Shown in pieces: positions 36,389 through 48,767 of a stretch of DNA of 64,000 nucleotides (positions within the stretch are counted from its first letter, which is position 1; every line of letters begins with the position of its first letter). The stretch is from Paramecium pentaurelia (taxonomy: Eukaryota > Ciliophora > Oligohymenophorea > Peniculida > Parameciidae). The notes under the pieces are model-generated. The model did no database searches, had not been told where the DNA came from, and saw only the letters and a program-made list of their open reading frames with translations. A program made the translations under genes and the position numbers. The stretch lies in assembly GCA_905183005.1 (NCBI GenBank), contig CAJJDO010000003.1, positions 190,727 through 254,726 on the forward strand, in the 5' to 3' direction.

Positions 36389-37132
36389 TCAATTATCTAA
36401 TTAAAATTCAAATTTAGTTTAAAGTCCAGTTACCCATTTAATAGCAATTCCTTTGAAATCTTTCAAAAAAAGAATCTTGGTAAATTATTTTTAATCTTAT
36501 CCCATACTTAACTTAAGTTAATATTCAGGTGATATAATTACATCCTGTGGTTATAACATAATATTATTTTGTTCTTTCTTATATATTATTAATTATAAAT
36601 ACTTCTGAAGCATTTTCTTCTAAAAATATAACTTAAAATGATCCATCTACTTTTTCTAAAATAACAGTTTTTCCATAATCTTTTATTTAAACTTTATATT
36701 CTTTCACAATCTTAAACCTAATGTAAAATATTCAATAAATACTCAGTTTATTCTTCGCCAGTTCTATCATCAATTTATATTCTTTGCTTAGGATCTGATT
36801 ATATTGGTTAAGGATTTAGATTTATTGGAAAAGGACATGGACATGGACATGTTTTTAGATCTATGGGATGTGGACATGGGTTTAGACCTATAGGATGTGT
36901 TTTTGGCTAAAATAATAAATGAAATGAATACATAGCATTCAAGATTGCAATCTTCTTTGACATAAGCAATGATCTTAGTATTTTTTAAAATTCCTGATAA
37001 TACTTGAGCATTTAAAATCCAAATTTAATCTTAAAATTTTCCTTTACTTATATACTCATCAAATATATCTGCAAATTTATCATTGTTTTTACATTGAACT
37101 TGTTTACCATTAAATTTAAAGTTGATACTCAT
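36389..37132 (-). CDS. Unknown protein with Cys-Pro-rich segment, 222 aa
   Basis: Introns at 36907-36931, 36718-36742 and 36578-36602, all 25 nt. The N-terminal 40 residues (MSINFKFNGKQVQCKNND) resemble a ubiquitin-like or other small beta fold. A central Cys/Pro/His segment (HPIGLNPCPHPIDL, KTCPCPCPFPIN) follows, then a beta-rich C-terminal part (YGKTVILEKVDGSFQVIF). The CPCPCP run corresponds to a short DNA repeat (GGACAT on the plus strand near 36827-36880). Metal binding by the clustered Cys and His is possible. No family is recognised. Confidence 0.75.
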
Positions 37133-37283
37133 TTACATATGAATTAAGTTATATTGAATGAATTTAAATATAAATTTATATATGAATTTAAAAGTTATTC
37201 ATAATTCTATTAAAATTTTTATAACATATTATTAAATTTTAATACTTTACTTTTAAATAAAATAATTAATAATAACAGTTTAA

Positions 37284-40200
37284 TCAAAAAACATCTTCAT
37301 ATAAAAGAAGCATTTAGGTTTAATGTTCTTATTCATAATGATCTATTTTATTTAAGATTCGTTTTAATTTATTTTCATTATTACGGATCTTAGATCTATA
37401 TATTAAAATAAAGAATTACAATTTATCATTTGCTTCTTCTAAACTTAATTTAACTAATAAATCTAATCTTTCTAAATTAGATAATTAACTTTTTAATTTA
37501 GAAGCTAATGTTTAATTTTTAACTTCTTTTTTCTCAAGATTATTTAAAAATTGTTAAACTTTTTCACAATTCTTTCCTTCATTTTCACCTTCTTTAAGTA
37601 CCATTTTTGGTACAATTAATCCAGGCATTTAAAGAATTGTATTCCAATCAACTCCATTAAAAAAAGGATGTTATTTGATTTCATTAATATCTTAATGTCC
37701 AATTCTTTTTGTATAATCTGGTTCCATCAAACGACACATTAAATCATATGCATTATGTGAAATACTCTCCTCTTCTACATCACTTACATTTGGCCATTCA
37801 ATTCTATAATTTAATATATTGTCAAATATCTTTTCAACAGAATCATCATTAAATGGAGGTATTCCACATAACATTTCATACATTATTACTCCTAAACTCC
37901 AATAATCTAAACTACTATTAGTTAATGATTCTCCTTTTAATACTTCTGGAGCTATATAATCAGGAGTTCCAACAATCCTTTTACTTTTACTGCTATGATT
38001 TTATATACTTGTTTTTATTGCCTATTATGCTTAAGGTAACTTTAAATCAAAAACTGTATTGAATTATGGATCATTATGATCAGCAAATTCTGGTATTGTA
38101 TTACTAATTTAATCTATTTAATATTATACGATTCAATATCCTATTATCTTAATTTTAATTTTAATCTATTATTGAATCCAACTTCTGAAAGTCCGAAATC
38201 AGCCAATTTAGCATGTCCTTATTTATCTAATAAAATATTATCTGGTTTTAAATCTCTATGAACAATCTTTTTAGTTCTTAAATATTCCAAGGCTAAAACT
38301 ACCTCAGCTATATAATGTCTTACGTATTCTTCATCTAAAGCCTTTTAATAAGTATTTGAATTACCGTATACATCTTTAAAATATGTGAAAAGTCTCCTCC
38401 CACCATATATTCTTATACAAAACATAAATATTATTCATGACTAAATGAATAATAAGCTTTCACAACAAAATCTCCAGATAATATTTCAAAAATATTTCTT
38501 TCAGCTTTTAAAGTGTCTAATTAAGTTTCCAATTGCTAATATTATTGAATAAACATTATACTTTTTAAGAGCAATCAATAATCTTCATTGCATATAAGTC
38601 TCCAGATGTTTTCTTTTTTACTAAAAATACCCAACCAAAAGCTCCTTGTCCTAATGGTTTAACAAATTCAAAATCCTTTAATCCTATTTCTTAAGATTAT
38701 AAAGTTTTTTCTGCATTTATACTAACTAATTCTGAATCTGAATTATATCCTCTGTCAACTGTTATCACTTCAAAATCAAATGATTCCTTTGATTTTTAAG
38801 GTTATACAGCAACACTTTATTTCATATTGTTTTTTGATTTAATATTTTTAGAATTTTCAGGATGGAAAATACTTTTTTTAGGTTTTCTCATGATTCTATC
38901 AAAATCTGCTTCCAAATTAATTTCATCTTATTTCACTATATCTACATTATTGCTTGAAGATGAACTACTAGGACTTAATTCATTTTTATCCTTTTTAGGT
39001 GGTGACGCTGTGTTTGGTGATTCTTCTAATATTTACTCAGATTGTGAAAAACCTAAATCAATATGTAAAGGTTTTTATATTTCTTATAATTAAGGAGGAG
39101 GTATGGGTAATTTTCTACTTCCTTTCATCATCATATTCATCATAATATTTCTTCCGCTATTTTTCATACTATTTTATTAAGAATTTTTCATTTCTTAATT
39201 AGAATTCTAATTAGAATTAGGTGTTGAATTTTTAGCTTAATTTGATTTATTTTCTTAATCAGATTCACATTAATTGATATTCTCAAAAGAATTTATAATG
39301 TTTTGATCTTTGTCTTTTTAAATTTCTTCTATAGAATCAACCTATCTTCCTAATCCTATAGAAGGTATTTTTTATTATTTTTTTAATGGAAACTCTTAAT
39401 CAGAATCACATTAAGGAAGATCAGCAAATGAGCAAATCTTCTAATTATTTGGAGATTCATCTTAATCTGAAGAAGCCATACGTCCTAATGGAGTTTAAGC
39501 AGGGGATTCAATAACTGAGTCTACTGCAGTTGGAGATTAAGCCTTTCTAAACAAGGATGGTTTATTAGATGTTGGACTCATTAAAGCATCAGATGAATTA
39601 GATAGATTACCAATTCTATCTAATATCTTAGATCCTGGATTAGATTGAAATTGTAATTATTCATCTAAATTTCCTTTATTTACTTAAGTTTTCTTCATTT
39701 AATTACTACCTAATCCTTAGGATCTTGTCATAGTCATCATAGTTAAGCTATCTCTTCTTTTAATTTCATTGGCACTTCCAGTATTATTAATATTAAATTT
39801 ATCTTTACTAATAATCATTATTATAATTTACTTAATAAGTGACATAATCATAATATTTTTTTTATTACTATTATTTACTTTAGGAGTTTAGCATACTTAA
39901 TTGTCATCATCTTCTTCATAAATAGTTTCATTTCTTTTTAATTTTGATTAACTTGTAGCTGTTGTATTATTGAATTTGGAAAATCTAAATGAACTAGAAT
40001 TAGAATTCTTATATTTTTATTTTAAATCTATTTCAATATTAGGTTTAATTTTTTAACTCTCTTAAATTTATTGAGTTTCTAAATTTTATAAAATCTTAAA
40101 GTATTCCATCCTATCATAAATACATGATCTAGCTTTATCGATAATATCTAAGATTTCTTGATTGATTTCATCAGCTTCTATATTACATTTGGCATCAGTT

Positions 40201-41205
40201 AATTCATCAAATGTGATACGATTTACTATATATATTAATAATAAAATTACATTTATTGTCTTCATTATTAGCATTACTATTAAGTACTTTTTCAGTATAA
40301 TTTACAATAATAGTCATTACAGAATTAATAAAAGCTAATTATTTTTTTGCTTTATTTTTTTCTTCTTCTTCTTGTTATAATTTATTATCTTCTAAATGGA
40401 TTGTATGAGTTCTTCTTAAAGATCTTAATGGTTTTTTCTCTTCCTCTTACTTTTTTTATTTTAATCGATTTTGTTTTTATTCTTATAAACTTAATTTACC
40501 TAATTTAATTTAAACATCATGTTTTAATTTATATGCTAATTAAGAAGCATCAGCTAGTTATAAATTTAATTATAATAATTTTTTGCTTTATTCAGCTTTT
40601 TTCTCACAAGTTATACAATGGGCTGCCATTATTTCAACTTCTATTAATTACTCACAAATTCTACACACAATTTTATTATGCTTTTCTAAATCTAATTCTT
40701 TTAATTTACTTTGTAAAAATCTATTTTAATTAATTAATGATTATTTTATTATACGTTTTAGTTTCAACGAAGACACGCTTACTTTTCAAGGCAGTACTTT
40801 AATCAGGTTAATGCTCATCCAACCAAAATAAGAATAATTAGGAATAAACTATTCGAATGACAGAAAGTATTCTTTTCTAGATTCTATATTTTTTTTATAT
40901 TTCTTTTACTTTTATAATTAATTTGCTATTTTTAAGTTTCTAGAACTTCCTTTCTTAAAGCCCTTCAAATAATCTTAATTTGTCTATTTTTTTAATGTCT
41001 CCATATTTGCTATCACATATCCTAATTAATCTTGTTTAAATGAATTAAGAGTAGTAACTAAGGTTTTATGTAATTCATTCAAATAGGCTAATGATGGTGT
41101 GCCAAACTATTATTTTAAATTAATAAATACTTAACCAGCAATCAATAATTGGACTATAAATAATATTTAATCTATTATGAGTTCAATATCTATTCTGCTT
41201 AACAT
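37284..41205 (-). CDS. MAST/IRE-like AGC Ser/Thr kinase with N-terminal zinc finger
   Basis: About 1250 residues. Introns: 40778-40797 (20 nt), 40721-40754 (34), 40226-40250 (25), 38536-38561 (26), 38342-38364 (23), 38104-38129 (26), and a possible 24-nt one at 39808-39831. A C2HC finger (VCRICEQ...AHCITC, about residue 160) is followed by Lys-rich helices, as in plant IRE-type AGC kinases. A Ser/Asn-rich linker leads to the kinase domain (about 800-1130): GQGAFGWVF, YAMKII, HRDLKPDNILLD, DFGLSE, a 60-residue insert, then GTPDYIAPEVL. The insert between DFG and APE is typical of the MAST/Greatwall/IRE group. All catalytic residues are present. A C-terminal coiled coil replaces the usual PDZ domain. 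Related kinases act in mitosis or cytoskeletal control. Confidence 0.88.
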
Positions 41206-41328
41206 TACACATTTTAAACGATGAACTTATTTTACAATATAATTCAATTGTGGCTTGAATATAGTGAATTCAATTTTTGTAGGTATTACCTGTAAAGAGT
41301 GGAATTATATTTTATTCATTAATTTAAA

Positions 41329-42610
41329 ATGTATAAATCCAAACGAACCCAATATGGAGGATCAACTGCCAGTACTTTGGATCTCTTACAAATGCAAGAT
41401 TGTCTCTTTTGTCAATAATCTCAGAAATTTTGTTCTCTCATCACAAGAGCTCTATATATCAAATACTCAGCCAGCCAGAATTATTACTATCAAAAGGATA
41501 TTAATATAATACTTTTGCAATAACGATCTAAACAATATACTGCTTATAAAGAATGGACTTATTATGATTCTAATGAATATTTAAAAAGATTCTACACTAT
41601 AAATGATACAAAACAAAAAACTATTGTATTAACCGAATATTATAAAGTAAATACTTTCAAAACTATACTGAATAGTTTCATCGAGATATTCCACGCCTTT
41701 TTATGTTACCTATAGCTACAACATTATCTAAATATCATGATAAACGTCGCAGAATAGAATATATCAGAATATCTAGGATGCTTGGAGGTCATGTTGAATA
41801 ACCAACAACAACATAAAATTCTATCTAAACTGTATTAATTGAATATTCACATTAACTTAGTCATTGCAAAATCTTTTGGGTTAGTTGAATTTCACTAAAC
41901 AAGAATAATCAAATACATTGATTGAAATATAAAAAAATTTAAAAGAAGCAATAAATACATCTAAAAACACTTTAAAAGACTTTGATTCTTGTAAATACAA
42001 TCTACCTTTATAACAAAAAAATTCTGATTATTACAATAAATCAAAATTAGATCATAAATCTGATACTAATAGTAGATTAGAATTTAAAGAAAATTTAAAT
42101 GAACTTTTTTAAAGAAAAAAACCTCTTAAAAATTCAGCTATTTAAACATAAAGAGAGATTTCACAACCCAAAGTTTATAGCACTGAAAAAAATTGTAAAT
42201 AATAAATTCAATAGATTCCACTTACTTAAAGAAATATCAATAATACAAAATAATCAATATCTCCTAGACCTACAACATAAAGATCTATTAAACCTTAAAT
42301 TATGCAATTATTAAAACCTGGCCATAATAATAATAATAAGTTAAAGGCTACCAATATTATATTAGAATGTCTAATGAGAAAATTAAATCTAGATCAAAAA
42401 GTTCTCACTAAATAAAAATCTAAATCTCCTAATAATCCTTCTAATCAACAGGCAAAAAGAAAGAGAAGAGTGATGAGCATTAATTAAGAAGTCTCAAAAA
42501 TAGATTTGACTTAATTAAAATAAAAATAATCATAGTTATTGTAGAGTAAATTTGATTAAAATAATATTAATAAAGGATATAAAACAGGAAGAGCATCAGC
42601 AATGGCTTGA
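41329..42610 (+). CDS. Paralogous ciliate family protein (CLFC / DIN / EYL-RFY type), member 2
   Basis: 407 residues, with introns at 41647-41675 and 41832-41860, both 29 nt. The N-terminal 150 residues align with the protein of 6864-8103: CLFC at 25-28, ALYIKYSASQNYYYQKDIN, NEYLKRFY, EYYKFHRDIPR and a basic IEYIRISRMLG segment. The tail is Ser/Asn/Lys-rich with several SP/RP sites (SPRPTTQRS) and a strongly basic patch (QQAKRKRRVM). No known domain. It starts 123 bp from the start of the divergent kinase gene. The shared core with a diverged disordered tail suggests an old duplication. Confidence 0.87.
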
Positions 42611-42673
42611 TTAATTTAGTTATATTTTTTATTTAATACTATGAAAAATTAACAAAATAAATATTCTAAAAAA

Positions 42674-45223
42674 TCAATAAAATACACCTTAAGCAAAGTA
42701 TTAAAATTTGTCATACCTAAATTTATTTAAAAAAAATACCATCTTGCTCTCCAATTATCAAGTGAATGATTGATTAATTCTTAAACATGAACATAAAGTT
42801 CTGCATCAGATTTTACTCTTGGATTAAATCTAGCATAAAGTTCTTTTATAGCTTATTCTCCTTTTTAAAAACAAGGTAATGTAGTACCATGACCTGTATA
42901 CATCATTTCTACAAGAAGTAATATTTCTTTTTAGTGTTATTAACATGCCTTGAATCCTCTAAAAATATAATAATTTATACTTATAAAACAATTTCCTAAA
43001 ATTTTCTTTAAATAAAGTCCCTTTAGCTCCACCCAAAACTTATATATAGTCAGATAATAACTTAAATGGAACTTTTCCTTCAAATTCCATTCCTTTGCCA
43101 GGAGCATTTGATAAAAAGAATCCAAAGTCAATATGAATCAAATGTCCTTCACTATCTAATAATATATTTCCATTATGTCTATCTTTAACTTATAAAAAAT
43201 AACAAACCAACCCATAAGCTGTTAAAGATTAAACATAATTTTATAATGCTTAATCTATATTATTTCTAAAAAAGCTTCTAAAGAAATCTGAGAAATTCAT
43301 GAACTATTGATATTTTTTCCTTAGATTTTTTTATAAACTATCAATTGTTGTTGCATTTTTAATCATTTCTATAATTCCACAATCTGGTCCTAAAGATAAG
43401 ACTTCATAAGATCTCAATTTTAGAGGTAGTCCTGATTTTTTAAATATTTAATCAAATTAAGATATCAATTGTAAAGCAAATTATTCTTACTTTAAATTAT
43501 CTCCTGTTTTTATAATTAAATGTGCTAATCTCCAAGATTTTAAATTTTTAAATATAGATTATGATTTAATTCTTTCCTCCTATTAAGATGAGCTTTCACC
43601 AAAAATAGTTCTTTTTAATTCATTATATTCTTCCCTATTAAGTGTTATTCCTTTTTCAGCTTAAAGATAACTATTTCTATGCATTTTACTTATAAGTAAA
43701 ATATCCTTTTCTTCCTTTTCAACTTATTCTATATTTGAATTTTCTTCAATACTAAATGCTTATACATTCTCTTATAATGAGTATGTAGTAGAATATTTTG
43801 GAATCTCCTTTTAATCTATTTATTCAATATCACTATTTACAGAATCATCATTTAAACAATAAAATTTAGAAGTTCCATCAAGTTGATTTTAATCAATTGA
43901 TGATTTCAATTAATTGAATTTCAATTACATAAATTCATTTTAAATTGATTTTTATATATCTACTTATGAAAATCTCCTTTAAATTTCATCTAATTTTAGA
44001 TCATCCTATAATAAATGACTTTATGTTCTTTCCACTTTTTTTGATTTTAGATTAGTCTAAATTTAAATAAATTTTTATACATTTGCAGTTATTGGAAAAG
44101 ATATTTATTCTTCAACAATCAAAGAATTATTTTTCTCTTCTATTTCTGGTCTGTATAGTTCTAAGACAAGACTAAAAGGGCTTCTCATTTTTGTTGAAAA
44201 TACCCTACTTTCTTTATAAACTATTTTTAGAACGGCATGATTTCTTATTGAATTTCCAACAAATGGCACATAAACTGCAGCAGGTAAATTTTCATTCATT
44301 TTTTATAAACAAGAATGCAAGAACTCAGTTTTTTTCTTAGCCTTTGATAATTCATCACATATTTTCATTATATCATCCCAAAACGATATGTTAGAAAAAA
44401 AAGCAGTATCAAAATTGGTTTATCGTTTTCCAAAAATTGAATTATAATCTTGGAGATGAATTTCTTTATAGTTTTTTAAAACAGCATTCTCAAAATATAG
44501 TTTATTATCATTTTTATTCCATTCTTTTGTTCCATAATTGGATATGTTTTCATTTATTTTCATAGATTCAATTCTAAGTGTTCCCTAATAAACTTGTTAA
44601 AGAGATGATTTAGTTGGAGAATTAATCTCATTTGAAGTATTTAAATTATTTTTATTGAGATTTATCTCTTCTAAATCAATTTATAAAATGTTGGATGCTA
44701 TCAATAAGTTTCCTGCATAATTATGAGACATTTTCAAGAAAAAGTTATCTGTAAATTTTTTTACTATTGTAAATGTAACTGGTTCATTCGCTGTTATGAT
44801 TTAAGATTGGCTTTTTAATTAAAAGAAAACTTGATGTGCAAAAAAGAAATCAAGTGATGAAGCTTTCAGCACAAATTAAATAAAATTATCATCACTCAAA
44901 TGTTGATGAAAAACCATAAAGTTTACTATTTAGGGTATAAAGTATTCAAGATCCTTTCTTTAAAGATTGTTTCCAAAGTTAGGATTGATACGGCATCTTT
45001 AAAGCATAGCAATAGCATTTGACTTGTTTTCAGCGACATACAGTCTAATGATTACATCTAATATATCATCATCTGAAATCTAGGATTAGATCAATAAATT
45101 TACATTTAGATTATTATTCTTATATTTACTTAAAATTTTATTTGCTTTTTTAAATGTTTTCGGAATTTCTCCCTTAACTTTCTTAGTATAACATAGGCAG
45201 CCTTTAGGAATATCGTCATTCAT
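42674..45223 (-). CDS. Phosphatidylinositol 4-kinase, type III beta-like
   Basis: 834 residues, with introns at 42959-42980 (22 nt) and 42717-42739 (23). The N-terminal part (residues about 30-180) is the PIK helical domain (DDILDVIIRLYVAENKSNAI). A long Ser/Asn/Asp-rich linker follows, then the kinase domain: P-loop region near residue 480 (PAAVYVPF is upstream), DRHNGNILLD catalytic loop, HIDFGF metal-binding motif and SNAPGKGMEFE, ending in YDKFQYFAQGVFY. That ending and the NAPGKG segment are typical of PI4K III beta (yeast Pik1), which makes PI4P at the Golgi. Catalytic Asp/Asn and DFG residues are present. Confidence 0.9.
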
Positions 45224-46067
45224 CAAAATTAATAATTAAATAGTAAATAAATTAGTTTTAAAAATAATTAGATATAATAAATTATTTTAAAAGGCAGTGC
45301 TCTTTTAGAAAAGAAATAGCTTGTATTTATATAATGCGAGTGTGATGTTACTATGAAAAACTATTCCATATTAAATTAGAAATAAAAATTTAAGTTCCAT
45401 AATAATTAATTTATAGCTAATTATCTTTATATTCTAGAAATTAATTAGATAATGATATAAAAGAGTTGAATTATTTAAATTAATTTAGATTATTTGATTA
45501 TAAATGATTGAGCTTAGTTATAAATTTTAAAATTAATCATGAAATTCTTCATCTTCAGCATCAATATTCTTTTTTAGTGATTATTCTCCTGATGGTCTTC
45601 ATTTTTTCATTTTTTATATAATGAATTAAAACTGAATTATTATAAAATTTGACTTCATAATTTTTAAAGATATGTAAATGCTAAAAGAATAGCACAATTT
45701 ACATTTATTTGTTATTCATTCAAACATTATATTATTTCTATCATATTTAAAAGAGTGGATTATATCAATTTATTTAGTTGATCAATATTACTAAATTTAG
45801 ACTGTATAAATTATTTGGTTAAATTTCGTTAAGAAAACATTTAGAGGAAAATTAGTTAACTATTAATTGTTATAAAATATCAATAAATATATTGAATGGA
45901 ATTTAATATATAATTCTTTTTTTATGCTATCTTATAAATTTATCATAAAAATAAAAAATGCTTCTGATTTTTTTTAATAGCATTAACATAAAATAGTTTT
46001 GAAGTGATAATCTCTTTATTTAATTTTTATCTAATAATAAATTTTTTTATTTTATTAACAAAACTCT
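45224..46067. other. Intergenic region of about 0.84 kb
   Basis: The divergent promoter region between the PI4-kinase and the gene at 46068. It is very AT-rich. A short minus-strand peptide-like stretch near 45545-45600 (RPSGEQSLKKNIDAEDEEF) has coding flavour but no start codon or matching intron. Confidence 0.5.
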
Positions 46068-47857
46068 ATGTAAATGAAAATTATGAAAAATTTAAGTATA
46101 GAAACCGACAAAAGTGATAAAAGTCCATAAATAATGAGAAAAAATAATGAACACTTTGTTTCATATAGTGTTGATGAAAAATACACTTGTTAATGCAATT
46201 TATGTATTTCATCGTTGAAGAAAAAGTAACGCAATACAATAATACAGAATACCCAAACCCTTAGAAGAACCATAATAAGTTAAAGGAAAGTAAAACTCAA
46301 ATGATAGAGACTTTATTTTTATTGTGACTCGTTTAGTTTAAGAATCATTTGGGAGAACTTTAAACATTTAGATTTAAGACACTGTTTATTTTGAGAAGGG
46401 AGAGCCTTAATCTATTTTATAGAGTATCAAAGATGGTATAGATAGGCCATACTAGTTAAGAGTATAATAATGGAAAGGATCATTATAAAAATTAATGCAA
46501 TATTTGAATAACAGAAGAAAGAAAATTGCAAATACAAATATGTAATTAGATTTGATTTAACTAAATGAAAAATAATAGTCTGCTTTGAGTATTTAATGAT
46601 TATAATATTAAAGGTAATGTAAATAAAGAATAAATAAATAATATTAGTGAAAAAAGCAAGGAGGCAGTTTTAGTAAAGTTTGAAGATGATTCAGCTTAAA
46701 TAATGACTGAATCTGAGTTTTTTTTATTAATGTCTAAAAGAAAAGGAGACAAATTCTGGCACAAAATATTTTATATATAAAATTACATTAAATAGAGAGC
46801 TTTTTTAACACATAGAATTCACTTTAATAGAAAGAGGGATGTGAATCATAAATTATTTGATAGAAGTGCAATGGAAACACGTATTATTAGGGGTGAAGTT
46901 ATATCAGCATCAACAGAATATATTAGTCAAACAATTGAAGATGAATTTCTTAGGCAATTGAAAGAAAGAAGTATATTTGAATACTTAAGATATATTACTT
47001 TTAAAATCATATAGTTTTTAGATGTATATTTATCATTTATAAATATAGATACTTGATGATACAATAATAAATGATGGTATTTTTGAATGGAATTAAGATG
47101 ACAGAGGAGATTTTCAATTTTTTAATGCTTATTAATTAAATTATGAAAAAAGAGCTAAAGAAGAGAGATAAATTTCACTAAAACCTTTAAATTCAAATAA
47201 TAATAATAATAATGGAATTGAAAGTGATAGTGCAGAAGAAGAAAGAGAAATCGATCCAAAAAAAATGTTTAATAGAAAATACTAATTAAGATAAATGGCT
47301 AGAAATGCTTAAAATAAATTAAAATTAAAATAATAACATTTATTATATAAAGATACACCAAAAGTAAGTTAATGGTAAGCATATATGTAAGATGATTACC
47401 ATGCTTTATTAAAATCTGTTGGAATTGACAAAAATCAATTTAATTTAAAAGAGGACAATTAATCAGAATTGACATTCTAATAACTTCATCCTGAAATCAA
47501 GATCGATTTTTAAAAGATAATGAAAGATCAATCATTATTCAATAAACTTAAGAGTAAAGTTTATATTAAATAAACATTTTAGAATAACTTTTTACTGATA
47601 ATAATAAATCTAAGCCTATTTCACAATCAAAAATGTTAAATAGTTTCTTTTTAACTCCAGAAAAAAAAAAATAAAGATCTCGAACTGTCTCAAAATAACC
47701 TAGACAAGATCTAATTTCAACCCTTAACTAATCTTCTATTAAGAAAAGTATTAGATCTGTTGATCGAACAGTGAGTGAATTTAGATACGATATTAGTAGA
47801 AACGGAAAGAGATCTGCAAAAACGCTTAATAAAATACTTGGTTTAGCAAATAGCTGA
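46068..47857 (+). CDS. Hypothetical protein, 562 aa
   Basis: Introns at 46226-46247 (22 nt), 46589-46613 (25), 47024-47048 (25) and 47554-47582 (29); stop TGA 47855-47857. Start chosen at ATG 46068, with in-frame alternatives at 46074 and 46083. It has a CQCNLC motif near residue 44, a Gln/Asn-rich helical middle, an acidic run (DSAEEEREID) and a basic Ser/Arg C-terminus (RSVDRTVSEFRYDISRNG). No domain is recognised. Confidence 0.78.
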
Positions 47858-48174
47858 TTTTATATAATGCTATTTACAAATGATTTTTATTTAATAATTA
47901 TTTCATGAAATAATATTATTCTTCTAGGTAATATGTTAATATTTATAATAAAAGAAATAGTTAACATATTATAAGTAAATTATTATCAATATATATCTAA
48001 ATTAGATTAATCTATCTTTCAAATCATATAGAATTCTAAAGAATTGTTTTATTTTTATATTCAGAATTATTAATTCTAATTTCAAACATTTAATGTCTAA
48101 ATAATACTAATTTAATTAAAAATTGCTAAATAAATAAAAGAATTATTTTATTAAAAATCATTATTATTTAAAGA
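47858..48174. other. Intergenic, no gene seen
   Basis: 317 bp AT-rich spacer between two plus-strand genes. Confidence 0.6.
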
Positions 48175-48741
48175 ATGAATAAAGATTAAAAACCTTAAAA
48201 GCCATTACCTAAATCAGAGATGGAGGTTTTAAGATAATTCCACCAATTTGTTAGAGATGATGATGAAGATATTGATCCAAAGTTAAGTACAAACGATGAC
48301 TACGGTAGAATGATTGCAAGAAAATATTATGATAAACTTTATAAGGAATATGCTATCATAGATTTATCGCAATATAAAACTGGAAAGTATGTATCAATAT
48401 TATTCTTAGGATTGGGATGAGATGGAGAACTGAACCAGAAGTACTAAGTGGCAAGGGAGAAACTATTTGTGGGAATAAAGTATGCACTAAAGACAAAGAA
48501 TTAAGTACATGGGAATTGAATTTTAAATATAAAGAAAATTCAGAAGTAAAGAATACATTAGTGAAAGTGAAGTGTTGTAATAATTGCAGTGAATAATTGA
48601 ATTACAAAGTATTAAATTATTTGTGCGCTTTTCAAATAGAAACTTCACAAAAAGGTAAAAGAGTACTCAGAGGAGGAGATAAGGCATATGCTAGCAAAGT
48701 TAGAGGAGAAAAAGAAGAAATTAAAATAAGAAGATTCTTGA
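48175..48741 (+). CDS. FRA10AC1: FRA10AC1-like nuclear protein
   Basis: 170 residues, with introns at 48387-48409 (23 nt) and 48609-48639 (31). The core matches the FRA10AC1 family: RMIARKYYDKLYKEYAIIDL, QYKTGKIGMRWRTEPEVLSG, KGETICGNKVC, STWELNFKY, and a CCNNCSEQLNYK zinc-ribbon-like pair. The two C-x2-C/C-x4-C pairs probably bind zinc. The C-terminus is a Lys/Glu helix (KLEEKKKKLKQEDS). The family is conserved in eukaryotes and has been found with spliceosomal complexes; its biochemical role is poorly known. Confidence 0.9.
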
Positions 48742-48767
48742 ATATTAAAATTATTAATTAAATAATT

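Noticed and set aside
40815..40850. Apparent frameshift in the MAST/IRE-like kinase
   Set aside because: At first the N-terminal part and the zinc-finger part seemed to be in different frames. A 20-nt GT-AG intron at 40778-40797 joins them exactly and also removes an in-frame TGA.
45540..45610. Minus-strand peptide RPSGEQSLKKNIDAEDEEF as a small gene
   Set aside because: A TGA directly precedes it, no ATG is in frame, and no GT-AG intron of normal size connects it to an upstream exon.
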